From the NCBI GenBank assembly GCA_937890005.1, contig CALBZA010000024.1:1-53860 (forward strand): DNA of 53,860 bases, given 5' to 3'. Below are positions 1-8,489 of the stretch, one piece after another. The position numbers and the translations under genes are program-made. Numbering within the stretch: position 1 is the first letter of the stretch; each line of letters begins with the position of its first letter. The DNA is from an uncultured Verrucomicrobia subdivision 3 bacterium (GTDB lineage: Bacteria; Verrucomicrobiota; Verrucomicrobiia; Limisphaerales; DASXHY01). The notes under the pieces are model-generated. The model did not search any database. It was given only the letters and a program-made list of their open reading frames with translations, and was not told where the DNA came from.

Positions 1-162
1 CGCCCCGCAACGAAGTGCGGGGAGAGGGTTAGGGAGAGGGGTTTCTCAGCCAAATTCCTCCTCTCCCCAGCTCTCTCCTCCGGCTTCGTGCGGAAGAGAG
101 GGAGATGCGAGGATCACACTTCGCTGAACGTTTCATTGATTATGGTGCGTGTTCAGTTGCGC
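1..162 (+). repeat. Dispersed intergenic repeat, copy 1
   Basis: Bases 3-22 form a hairpin (CCCCGCA, 6-nt loop, TGCGGGG). Bases about 44-162 then resemble, by eye, the reverse complement of 51135-51250 and, in the second half, 38998-39055. Shared blocks are CTCAGCCA, CTCTCCCC, GAGAGGGAGA, TTCGCTGAA and TGGTGCG. The hairpin also recurs near 38797-38816. No gene is seen before ileS at 234. The open frame runs back through the repeat, but only because no stop happens to occur there. Confidence 0.7.
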
Positions 163-233
163 CCAATGAGGCTTGCGCAAAACTGGCTTCGTTGACACCC
201 CAAAACCCCACTGTTAGGTTTCGGCTCTTTGCG

Positions 234-3155
234 ATGGAATACAAAGATACATTGAATCTTCCGCGCACCGACTTCCCGATGAAGGCCGATCTGGTGACGC
301 GGGAACCGGAGCGATTGAAAAAATGGCAGGCCGCCGGTCTCTACGAAAAAATCCGCGCCCAGCGTGCCCGCGAAAAGAAATTCGTTCTGCACGACGGACC
401 GCCCTTTGCGAATGGCGATGTCCACATCGGAACCGCGCTGAACAAGATTCTCAAGGACATCATCATCAAGTACAAGACGCTGCGCGGCTTCGACGCGCCG
501 TACGTGCCGGGATGGGACTGCCACGGGCTGCCGATCGAATTCAAGGTGTCGCAGGAAATGCGCAAGGGGAGCGCAGGCGCTTCGCCTGCCGGAGCGGACG
601 CCGTGTCCGCGTTTGATCCCGCATCCATCCGCAAAGCGTGCGAAGCCTATGCGCGCAAGTTCATCGACATCCAGCGCGAACAGTTCAAGCGCCTCGGCGT
701 GCTGGGTGACTGGGACAATCCATATCTCACCCTGAACAAGGAATACGAAGCGGACGAACTGCGTCTGTTCGCGGACATCGTCGCGCAGGGATTTGTCTAT
801 CGCGGCAAGAAGCCGGTGTATTGGAGCATTCCCTGCCGCACTGCGCTGGCCGAGGCGGAAGTGGAATATGCCGATCACGTCAGCCAGAGCGTGTTCGTAA
901 AGTTTCCCGTGGTCGGTCAGCCGAAAACGTTCGTCGTGATCTGGACGACGACGCCTTGGACGCTGCCCGCAAATCTCGCGGTCGCATACAATGAGAAGCT
1001 GCAATACGTCAAAGTTACGGTCGGGGAAGAAAACTACATCCTCTTCCGCGGCCTGTTGGCGGGTGTTGCGGAGAAATGCGGCTGGACGGAATACACGGAA
1101 ACGCCGGTCGTGATCGAAGAACTTGCGAAGCTTGAATACCAGCATCCATTCTGCAATCGGCGCGGCAAAGCCTACCCGGCGGAGTTTGTGACGAGCGACA
1201 CGGGAACCGGTTTCGTGCACATCGCACCGGGACACGGTCTCGAAGATTACGGACTCGGAATGAAGGTCGGTTTGCCGATCTATTCGCCGGTGGATGACGA
1301 TGGCCGTCTGGCTCATACAAATGATCTGCCGGTCGAACAGCAGATGCCGGCGGAAATGGTTGGCAAGTCGATCCTGGAGAAACACGGCAAGAGCGATGCG
1401 AACGAAGCAGTGCTCCACGAACTGCGCGTGCGCAACGTCCTGTTGCATCAGGAGAATTATCACCACAGTTATCCGCACTGCTGGCGCAGCAAGACAGCAG
1501 TAATCTTCCGTGCGATGGATCAGTGGTTTATCCGGATCGATCATGTAATCGATACTCCTGAGAATAGGAGTGCGGTTGAGGAACGTGCGGCTGCTTTTCC
1601 ATTTCGAACTCAAGCAATCGCAGAAATCGATCGCGTAAAATGGATTCCCGATTGGGGCGTGAATCGCATCAAAGGTGCCGTGCAAACGCGTCCTGACTGG
1701 TGCATCTCGCGCCAGCGCACCTGGGGCGTGCCGATACCATTTTTTTACGATGCAACCGGGTGTCCGACGCCTGATCCGGTTTTACAAAGTGCCGCCGCTG
1801 CTGAAGTTGTTCGTAATGCGGCACAATTGATCGAACAACACGGCTCGAATATTTGGTTCGAGAAATCCGTTGCGGAACTTTGGGCTGCGGTGAAGCCGAA
1901 GGATTGGAAAGGTCCGGATGCCGTCGCGAAGTCGAACGACACGCTGGACGTCTGGATCGATTCCGGTTCTTCGTCGCGGTCCGTGTTGATGCGCCGACAG
2001 GAACTCAACTCAAAACCCGACGCTCAAGATCCGAAACTTTCCTGGCAGGCCGACATGTATCTGGAAGGCTCGGATCAGCACCGCGGCTGGTTCCAGTCGT
2101 CGCTGTTGCTTTCACTTGCTGGCAATGGTTCGGCGCCGTTCAAGACCGTTCTGACTCATGGGTTCATGGTCGATGCCGACCGTGAAAAAATCTCGAAGAG
2201 CAAACAGGGCGGTTACGAGAAGCCGCAGACGGCCGAAGCTTACGTGAAGAAATGGGGGGCGGACGTCGTCCGCCTGTGGGTGGCGTCGCAGGATTTCCGC
2301 AACGACATCGTCGTGAGCGAGGAACGCGTCAACAAGGTCGGCGAAACCTATCGCGGCATCCGCAACGCGCTGCGCTATCAGCTCTCGAACCTTTACGACT
2401 TCGATCCGGCAACGCAGAGCGTCAAAGACGATCAGCTGACCGGACTGGATCGCTGGATCCTGGGCGAGTTCGCGAAGCTCGAAAAGGATGTGGCGAAAGC
2501 CTACGACGACTTCGAATTTCACGTCGTTTACCAGAAGCTCAGCCAGTTTGTGGCGGTGGAACTTTCTGCGATCTACCACGACGTCATCAAGGATCGCATG
2601 TACACCGATCCGGCCAATTCGCCGCGCCGCCGCTCGACCCAGACAGCGCTGCATCGGATCGTGACCGGTCTTTGCAAAATGCTCGGGCCGATCCTCGCCT
2701 ACACTGCGGATGAGGCGTGGGAATTCGTTCCCGGCAAAACGGTGGAGTCGATTCATCGCACCGGCTGGGAGCCGACAGTCTTTTCGCGATCGGATGCGGA
2801 AGTCGGAGCGTGGAACGGATTGTTTGCACTTCGTGAAAAACTTCTGCCCGAACTGGAAAAAGCGCGTCAGGCGAAGACGATCGGCAAATCGCTCGAAGCG
2901 CGCGTCATCCTGCGCGGAACTGATCCGCTGCTGATGGATGCGAAGGTGCATCTGGAGGCACTGCGCGAACTGGCCAACGTGTCGCAACTGGAGATCGAAC
3001 TGACCGGAAACGGCGTTGTGGAAGTTCAGGTGGTGCGCGCGAACGGTCAGAAGTGCGAACGCTGCTGGCACTGGGAGACGGATGTGGGTTCGCATGCGGA
3101 ACATCCGACCCTTTGCGGACGTTGCGTGGAAGCCGTGAAACAGTTCACGGCCTGA
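234..3155 (+). CDS. ileS: Isoleucine--tRNA ligase
   Basis: Class I aminoacyl-tRNA synthetase of about 973 residues, charging tRNA-Ile with isoleucine in the cytoplasm. The HIGH-type signature appears as HIGT near residues 64-67 inside GPPFANGDVHIGT. The KMSKS loop reads KISKS near residue 652. The C-terminal zinc site CERCWHW...CGRC lies around 941-964. The CP1 editing domain fills the region between. ATG 234 was chosen because family similarity begins there; the open frame extends to 105 but would translate a dispersed repeat. No clear Shine-Dalgarno is visible. One oddity is a run of small residues (GSAGASPAGADAV) around residue 115, encoded by two adjacent palindromes at 571-610 and absent from ordinary IleS proteins as I remember them. 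It is probably a repeat inserted in frame. Function is certain; the tolerance of the insertion is inferred. Confidence 0.97.
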   Translation: MEYKDTLNLPRTDFPMKADLVTREPERLKKWQAAGLYEKIRAQRAREKKFVLHDGPPFANGDVHIGTALNKILKDIIIKYKTLRGFDAPYVPGWDCHGLPIEFKVSQEMRKGSAGASPAGADAVSAFDPASIRKACEAYARKFIDIQREQFKRLGVLGDWDNPYLTLNKEYEADELRLFADIVAQGFVYRGKKPVYWSIPCRTALAEAEVEYADHVSQSVFVKFPVVGQPKTFVVIWTTTPWTLPANLAVAYNEKLQYVKVTVGEENYILFRGLLAGVAEKCGWTEYTETPVVIEELAKLEYQHPFCNRRGKAYPAEFVTSDTGTGFVHIAPGHGLEDYGLGMKVGLPIYSPVDDDGRLAHTNDLPVEQQMPAEMVGKSILEKHGKSDANEAVLHELRVRNVLLHQENYHHSYPHCWRSKTAVIFRAMDQWFIRIDHVIDTPENRSAVEERAAAFPFRTQAIAEIDRVKWIPDWGVNRIKGAVQTRPDWCISRQRTWGVPIPFFYDATGCPTPDPVLQSAAAAEVVRNAAQLIEQHGSNIWFEKSVAELWAAVKPKDWKGPDAVAKSNDTLDVWIDSGSSSRSVLMRRQELNSKPDAQDPKLSWQADMYLEGSDQHRGWFQSSLLLSLAGNGSAPFKTVLTHGFMVDADREKISKSKQGGYEKPQTAEAYVKKWGADVVRLWVASQDFRNDIVVSEERVNKVGETYRGIRNALRYQLSNLYDFDPATQSVKDDQLTGLDRWILGEFAKLEKDVAKAYDDFEFHVVYQKLSQFVAVELSAIYHDVIKDRMYTDPANSPRRRSTQTALHRIVTGLCKMLGPILAYTADEAWEFVPGKTVESIHRTGWEPTVFSRSDAEVGAWNGLFALREKLLPELEKARQAKTIGKSLEARVILRGTDPLLMDAKVHLEALRELANVSQLEIELTGNGVVEVQVVRANGQKCERCWHWETDVGSHAEHPTLCGRCVEAVKQFTA
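571..610 (+). repeat. Palindromic (REP-like) sequence inside the ileS reading frame
   Basis: Two hairpins lie side by side in coding sequence. GCAGGCG (573-579), 3-nt loop, CGCCTGC (83-89 of the same hundred, 583-589) is a perfect 7-bp stem. GCGGAC (594-599), 5-nt loop, GTCCGC (605-610) is a perfect 6-bp stem. The frame stays open and encodes Gly/Ala/Ser/Pro-rich residues between a conserved IleS helix and the FDPASIRKAC block. It looks like an intergenic-type palindromic repeat that landed in frame in a surface loop. Confidence 0.55.
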
Positions 3156-3355
3156 ACGTCGTCGGATTACTCCGAGTTTTCCGTAGATCTGAATCGCCGG
3201 GCTGTCCCGGTATCGGGCTGAACTGTCTTCAAGCCGGACACACGACCATCCCGCCTCGTGACGATTGCGAGGACGCGGATGGTTTCTTCTTGGTGTCCAA
3301 CCATTTGGCAGAAAACTGGCTCAAATCGGGGGCTGTATCATTAACCCGAAACTGA

Positions 3356-5728
3356 TTGAAGACCTCTGATTTGACGTTCGGTCTGGCCGGTCTGCGCACG
3401 CGCATTGTTGGAATTGTGGCAATCACAACTGTTCCATCAGTGATTGCGTTCTTTTTCCTTCCATCGCGATGGGCGGCGCTCGCAACCATGCTGCTGGCGC
3501 TGGCGACCACATGGTGGGCGCTGGGGCATTTTGTGTTGCGCGGTCTTCGGACGGCGCTTGATTCAGCGGCGCAGTTTCGCACAGGCAACTTGAGCGCGCG
3601 GATAGCCATCTCCGGCGACAAGGGCGAAGTCAACCGGTTCGCGTCGGAATTCAACGGCGTGGCCGACGCCCTCGAATCGCGCATGCGCGAACACGAACAT
3701 AATGCGCAACGCTCTCTCAATCGTGCTCTCCAGCAAACCGCGGTGGCTGCCCTCGGCCAGTTCGCGCTCACGAGCAACGATTTTTCCGCGCTGCTCGCCC
3801 AGGCCGCCAGTCTGGTTTCGCAAACACTGGAAGTACCCTTTTGCAGAATTCTTGAACTGATGCCGGACGGACAGTCGATGTTGATGCGCGCCGGAACCGG
3901 ATGGAAGAAAGGTGTCGTGGGCGTCACCGTGGTGAGTGCCGATCCGCGTTCCCAGGCTGGCTTCACGCTTGTGTCGGGAGAGCCGGTGCTGATTTCCGAT
4001 CTGCGGCGTGAGATGCGATTCAGCAACGATCCGATCCTTGGTGAACATCGGATCATCAGCGGCGTCAGCATTTCCATCGTAACACGCGGCGAGCCTTACG
4101 GTGTGCTGGCCGTTTACACGAACCGGAAACGCGAGTTCAACAGCGACGACATTCAGTTTCTGCTCGCAGTTGCCAATGCGCTGGCGGTGGCGGTCCAACA
4201 CAATCGCGCCGAGGCCGAATTGTTGAAGGTCGCCGAATTCGCGCGGCTGAATCCGAATCCTGCGATGGAATTGAATGCGTCGGGCGAGATCACCTATTTC
4301 AACGACGCAGCCCTGCACCTCGCCGAATACCTCGGTCGAAATCATCCTTCCGAAGTTTTGCCGCAGGAAATCATCCGCGAAGTGGAAGCGTGCCTGGCCT
4401 CCGGGCGCAGCCGGCTCCACATGGAATCACGTTTTGAAAATCATGTTCTTTCGTGGTCGCTGCATCCGATGATCGGGAACCGGGTGGTGCATTGCTACGT
4501 CACTGACATCACGGATCGGTTGAATCTGGAAGCGCAACTCCGGCAGTCGCAAAAGATGGAATCCGTTGGCCAGCTGGCTGCAGGCGTGGCGCATGATTTC
4601 AACAACATGCTGACCGTCATTCAGGGGCACGCCGGAATGCTGATGATCCGGAAGAATCTTCCAGCTGAACTTCGCGATTCGGTCCAGTCGGTCTCCTTCG
4701 CCGCAGAACGTGCCGCGAGTCTCACGCGCCAGCTGCTCATGTTCAGTCGCAAGAGCGTCATGCAGCCCAAACTCATCGACCTGCGGGAGATCGTTGAAAA
4801 CATGTCGAAGATGTTGAAACGATTGCTGGGCGAAACGATCACGCTGGATTACCAGGCGCCGCAGGAGGTGTTGTTGATCGAAGCCGATCCGGCCATGGCG
4901 GAGCAGGTTCTCATGAACCTGTGTGTCAACGCACGCGATGCGATGGCCATGGGCGGCACGCTGGCGATCCGGATCGACGCGGTTGCGATTGAAGAGGATT
5001 ACGTGCTTTCCAATCCGGAGGCGTATATCGGCAACTTCGTTCGATTGCATGTCATCGACACCGGACATGGAATGAAGCCGGCAACCGTTGCGCGAATTTT
5101 CGAACCGTTCTTCACGACAAAGGAAGCGGGCAAGGGAACAGGCCTGGGACTGGCGACTGTTTATGGAATCGTGAAGCAGCACAAGGGCTGGATTGAGGTC
5201 GCGAGCGAATACGGAAAGGGAACGCGGTTCAGCATTTATTTCCCGGCAACAAGCGAGACCGCGATGATCACCCGCAAGACCGACCTGTTGACGGCGGAAG
5301 TTCGTGGCGGAACCGAAACGATTTTGATCGTGGAAGACGAACCTTCGGTGCTCGCGATGGGCAAATCGATTCTTCAGGACTGCGGTTATCAGGTTCTGGA
5401 AGCGACTTCAGGTGTCGATGCGTTGCGGTTGTGGTCGGAATTCGATGGCAACATCGACCTGCTTCTGACGGACGTCGTGATGCCGAATGGAATTTCAGGT
5501 GTCGATCTTGCCCAGCATCTGATCGCGTATCGGCCGGATCTGAAGGTGTTGTTCACCAGCGGCTATTGTGTCGAACAGTTCGATACTCATTTTCTCCAGC
5601 AGCCAGCCGCGTTTTTGCAGAAGCCCTACACGCGTTACACCCTGGCGCAGGCCGTTCGCGAACGACTGGACCAGGGTGTGATCAATTCTGAATTTCTGAT
5701 TGGCGACGCCGCGCCGAGTGTTTTCTGA
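3356..5728 (+). CDS. Hybrid sensor histidine kinase/response regulator (HAMP-like, GAF, PAS, HisKA, HATPase, REC)
   Basis: Membrane sensor of 790 residues. Two N-terminal hydrophobic segments (about 17-35 and 38-60) form a short hairpin with almost no periplasmic loop, followed by a HAMP-like linker (60-115). A GAF domain spans about 140-285 and a PAS-like domain 295-395. HisKA follows with the phospho-accepting His413 in GVAHDFNN. The ATPase has an N box near 521-530, DTGHGM at 568-573 and GTGLGLA near 594-600. A C-terminal receiver has ILIVEDE near 656-662, phosphoacceptor Asp706 in LLLTD, and the conserved Lys of FLQKPY. The signal is unknown; with no large external domain, sensing is probably by GAF/PAS in the cytoplasm. 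No partner regulator gene adjoins it. The start is a TTG at 3356 without an obvious Shine-Dalgarno, so the exact start is uncertain. Its stop abuts the stop of the opposing gene with no spacer. Confidence 0.93.
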   Translation: MKTSDLTFGLAGLRTRIVGIVAITTVPSVIAFFFLPSRWAALATMLLALATTWWALGHFVLRGLRTALDSAAQFRTGNLSARIAISGDKGEVNRFASEFNGVADALESRMREHEHNAQRSLNRALQQTAVAALGQFALTSNDFSALLAQAASLVSQTLEVPFCRILELMPDGQSMLMRAGTGWKKGVVGVTVVSADPRSQAGFTLVSGEPVLISDLRREMRFSNDPILGEHRIISGVSISIVTRGEPYGVLAVYTNRKREFNSDDIQFLLAVANALAVAVQHNRAEAELLKVAEFARLNPNPAMELNASGEITYFNDAALHLAEYLGRNHPSEVLPQEIIREVEACLASGRSRLHMESRFENHVLSWSLHPMIGNRVVHCYVTDITDRLNLEAQLRQSQKMESVGQLAAGVAHDFNNMLTVIQGHAGMLMIRKNLPAELRDSVQSVSFAAERAASLTRQLLMFSRKSVMQPKLIDLREIVENMSKMLKRLLGETITLDYQAPQEVLLIEADPAMAEQVLMNLCVNARDAMAMGGTLAIRIDAVAIEEDYVLSNPEAYIGNFVRLHVIDTGHGMKPATVARIFEPFFTTKEAGKGTGLGLATVYGIVKQHKGWIEVASEYGKGTRFSIYFPATSETAMITRKTDLLTAEVRGGTETILIVEDEPSVLAMGKSILQDCGYQVLEATSGVDALRLWSEFDGNIDLLLTDVVMPNGISGVDLAQHLIAYRPDLKVLFTSGYCVEQFDTHFLQQPAAFLQKPYTRYTLAQAVRERLDQGVINSEFLIGDAAPSVF

Positions 5729-6274
5729 TCAGTCGGCGATGTTCACCTGTTTGCTGCTGTTGAGCGTGGCGTTGATTATTTTCACCGGGTTGTTGCCGTC
5801 TGGTGGCAACAGGTAGATCAGTTGTCCGTTGATACGCGTTTTGCCCTTGTTGGTTTTCTTGGTGATGACGCCCTGTCCGATGGCGTCGTTGCCATTCACC
5901 GGGAAGACATAAACGAACTGGGTCACTTCCGAACCGCTTGGATTCGACATGCTGGCCGGGAATAACAGACGAAGCTTCTGGCAGAAAACCTGTCCGGTTT
6001 TGCTCCCGATCACCTCGATCACATCTCCATTGAAATCGGCGTTCTCGTGATACACGAGCATGAGCTTTGGCTTGTTGGTGAGGGCCAGGTCCGACACACA
6101 TTCCGCTATAAGTGTGTTCTGATTGATGGTCTGCTTTGAGTAATCCCCGAACTCGTTCGTGCTCACCGCAGTTCCACGAAACTGAAGCTGGTATCTGTTC
6201 TCCTGCGCGTGGGTGACGGAACTTAGGAGAGCGATGCTGAGGAGGCCGAGAGCAAGCTGCCGTAGAGTTTTCAT
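5729..6274 (-). CDS. Small secreted protein of unknown function
   Basis: A 181-residue protein beginning with a classical signal peptide (MKTLRQLALGLLSIALL, cleavage expected after SVTHA near residue 23). The mature part is about 158 residues, polar and beta-rich in appearance, with two cysteines (in AECVSD and VFCQKL) that could form a disulfide outside the cytoplasm. I recognise no family. ATG 6274 is preferred over the upstream in-frame start at 6310 because the signal peptide begins there. It lies 127 bp downstream of proS on the same strand and converges on the sensor kinase without a spacer. Function cannot be assigned. Confidence 0.75.
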   Translation of the reverse strand: MKTLRQLALGLLSIALLSSVTHAQENRYQLQFRGTAVSTNEFGDYSKQTINQNTLIAECVSDLALTNKPKLMLVYHENADFNGDVIEVIGSKTGQVFCQKLRLLFPASMSNPSGSEVTQFVYVFPVNGNDAIGQGVITKKTNKGKTRINGQLIYLLPPDGNNPVKIINATLNSSKQVNIAD

Positions 6275-6401
6275 GTTCGCGAGTCTTTCGAAACGCGAAC
6301 CCGTTTCCAATGGGGACTAGTCCGCCCAATGACTGGATGGAATACCTGCCGGCATCAGCATCCAGCAGGTTCAATACGATCGAAATTTCGCCGCAACGCG
6401 A

Positions 6402-8126
6402 TCAGCTCGCGCGCGGTGTCAGTTCTGCGATAAGCGAAAGCACACGCTCGACCGCTTCCTCGGGTTTCACGGGCTGAACGGCTCCGGTGCGTGGTTTGAT
6501 CTCCACTTCGCCTTTGGCCAGGGATTTTTCTCCGATGCCGATTCGAATCGGGAATCCGACAAGGTCGGCATCCTTGAACTTGACGCCGGGTCGTTCGTCG
6601 CGGTCGTCGAGAATGACATCCACGCCGCGGGCCGTGAGATCGGAGTAAAGCTGTTCCGCCAGTTTCATCACCGCGCTGTCCGGTGCGACGCTCAGCGGGG
6701 TGATGCAAACCGTGTAAGGCGCGACGCTGACCGGCCAGACGATGCCATCCTTGTCATTGCTCTGCTCGATGACAGCCTGCAGCGTGCGGGTGACGCCGAT
6801 GCCGTAACAGCCCATCACGCACGGATAACGCTGGCCGTCTTCAGCGAGAAACATTGCGTTGAGCTTTTCACTGTAGTTCGTGCCGAGTTTGAAGACATGG
6901 CCCACCTCGATAGCACGTTGAATTTTCAAAGGCTTCCCGCATTTCGCGCACGGTTCGCCTTTGGTGACGGTGCGAAGATCGGCCCACTTCGTCACCTGGA
7001 TGTCGCGGTCGATGGAGACGTTTCGGAAATGGAAACCGTCTTCGTTTGCGCCGGTCGTCATGTCGTTTGCACCACGCAGGCGTTCATCGGCATACACGGA
7101 GAACTTCGTCACGCCGACAGCGCCGAGGCTGCCGGGATGTGCGCCAAGAGCGTCGGAGATTTCCTGCGCTTCCGCTGGCCGGAAAATCGTCGTTCCAATC
7201 GCGCTGGCGAGTTTGGCTTCGTTCAATTGATCATCGCCGCGGACGAGCACGAGAATCGGTTTGCTGTCTGCGATATAGATCAGCGTTTTAATCTGCCGAT
7301 TTGCTGGAACGCTGTAAGGCGCTTTGCTCAGGGCTTCGATCGTGACAACTCCGGGCGTCGCGAATTTTTCAATGGCCGGACCGATCTCACGCGGCGCGGT
7401 TTTTGGAATGCCGCTCGCTGCCTTCTCCACATTGGCCGCGTAGCCGCAACCTTCGCAGAAGACGACGTCATTTTCGCCCGTCTCGGCCGGCACCATGAAT
7501 TCGTGGGAATAGTTGCCGCCGATCACGCCGGTGTCGGCTTCGACAGGAAAGTTCTTCAGACCGCAGCGATCAAAGATGCGTTTATAGGCGTCATACATTT
7601 TCCGGTAACTGCCCATCGCGGCTTCGTCGCTCACATCGAAGCTGTAGGCATCCTTCATGATGAATTCCTTGGCGCGCATGAGACCGAAGCGCGGACGGAT
7701 TTCGTCACGGAATTTGATGCTGACCTGGTAAAAGTTGATGGGCAGCTGGCGGTAGGAATTGATCTCGCCGGCGGCCAGGCTGGTGATGACTTCCTCGGCA
7801 GTCGGGCTGAGTATCCATTCTTTTTTGGCGCGATCGCGGACCTTGTAGAGGACGTCGGCGGCGGTTTCGTAGCGTCCGGACTGCTGCCAGATTTCCGACG
7901 GTTGAAACGTCGGCATCAGGACTTCGAGGGCGCCGGCACGATTCATTTCCTCGCGGATGATCTGCTCGATCTTGTGAAGCGTGCGGAGTCCGAGCGGGAG
8001 AAAGGTGTAGAGACCGCCGGTGAGTTTTCGGATCAGTCCGGCGCGGAGCAAAAGCTTGTGGGAAACGATCTCGGCCTCGGCCGGCGTTTCCTTGAGAGTC
8101 GGGATCAATGATTTAGTCCACTTCAT
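6402..8126 (-). CDS. proS: Proline--tRNA ligase (bacterial type with editing insertion)
   Basis: Class II synthetase of 574 residues that charges tRNA-Pro. The length is typical of the bacterial ProS form. The N-terminal MKWTKSLIPTLKE and the GLYTFLPLG block are diagnostic. Motif 2 is visible as FRDEIRPRFGLMRAKEF, followed by MKDAYSFD. A central YbaK-like editing domain (about 230-395) removes mischarged Ala-tRNA-Pro, and the C-terminal anticodon-binding domain starts near GCYGIGVTR. ATG 8126 is chosen on family similarity; the frame stays open to 8474 through a repeat-rich leader. The leader contains a long inverted repeat that could form a hairpin about 100 nt upstream of the start. It is followed by the small secreted protein gene on the same strand. 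Confidence 0.96.
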   Translation of the reverse strand: MKWTKSLIPTLKETPAEAEIVSHKLLLRAGLIRKLTGGLYTFLPLGLRTLHKIEQIIREEMNRAGALEVLMPTFQPSEIWQQSGRYETAADVLYKVRDRAKKEWILSPTAEEVITSLAAGEINSYRQLPINFYQVSIKFRDEIRPRFGLMRAKEFIMKDAYSFDVSDEAAMGSYRKMYDAYKRIFDRCGLKNFPVEADTGVIGGNYSHEFMVPAETGENDVVFCEGCGYAANVEKAASGIPKTAPREIGPAIEKFATPGVVTIEALSKAPYSVPANRQIKTLIYIADSKPILVLVRGDDQLNEAKLASAIGTTIFRPAEAQEISDALGAHPGSLGAVGVTKFSVYADERLRGANDMTTGANEDGFHFRNVSIDRDIQVTKWADLRTVTKGEPCAKCGKPLKIQRAIEVGHVFKLGTNYSEKLNAMFLAEDGQRYPCVMGCYGIGVTRTLQAVIEQSNDKDGIVWPVSVAPYTVCITPLSVAPDSAVMKLAEQLYSDLTARGVDVILDDRDERPGVKFKDADLVGFPIRIGIGEKSLAKGEVEIKPRTGAVQPVKPEEAVERVLSLIAELTPRAS

Positions 8127-8204
8127 ATCGGGTGGCGAAGTGTGAACAGGGCAGGGGCGCTTGCCAATGCTATTCCCGTCCGGCATTTGCCGGAGGATTT
8201 TCAC

Positions 8205-8340
8205 AGAAGGGAACTTTTCACAGAAGGGAACTTCACAGAAGATAACGAAGGAAACGAAGATAAGTGGCCATTGCTTTTTCTTTCCGAAACTTGTCCTTCC
8301 CGTTTCTCTTCGTTTCCTTTGTTCCCTTCTGTATCTAGCG
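8205..8340. repeat. Inverted repeat built on ACAGAAGG / CCTTCTGT units upstream of proS
   Basis: The 363-bp gap between aarF/ubiB and proS (8127-8489) has no credible gene. It holds three tandem copies of a TTCACAGAAGGGAAC-like unit (8200-8240), then AACGAAGGAAACGAAG. The complement appears at 8304-8334 (CTTCGTTTCC...CCTTCTGT), so about 25 bases on each side can pair with few mismatches. A closely similar stretch lies at 33716-33743. It belongs to a family of dispersed spacer repeats. Confidence 0.6.
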
Positions 8341-8489
8341 CGCCCAGAATTTTCGCACTCCGCATCAATTCGGACTGGCGATCCATGGTTCGGGGAGTAA
8401 TATTTCCGGGCCGTGTGTATGCCGGACCTGTTGTCCGGCTTTTTGTTTGGGACACGGTCCTTCAGTTCCCCCACGTTCGAAGATCCGGC

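Noticed and set aside
105..233. N-terminal extension of ileS
   Set aside because: It would translate a dispersed repeat present at two other places, and the IleS family start is at 234.
153..1685. 510-codon open frame antisense to ileS
   Set aside because: It mirrors a certain gene, has His/Arg/Phe-rich composition typical of antisense frames in GC-rich DNA, and shows no recognisable domain.
6897..8111. 404-codon open frame antisense to proS
   Set aside because: It lies entirely within a certain gene and has no family similarity or control signal of its own.
8127..8474. 116-residue N-terminal extension of ProS
   Set aside because: It reads through the CAGAAGG inverted repeat, and the family N-terminus is at 8126.
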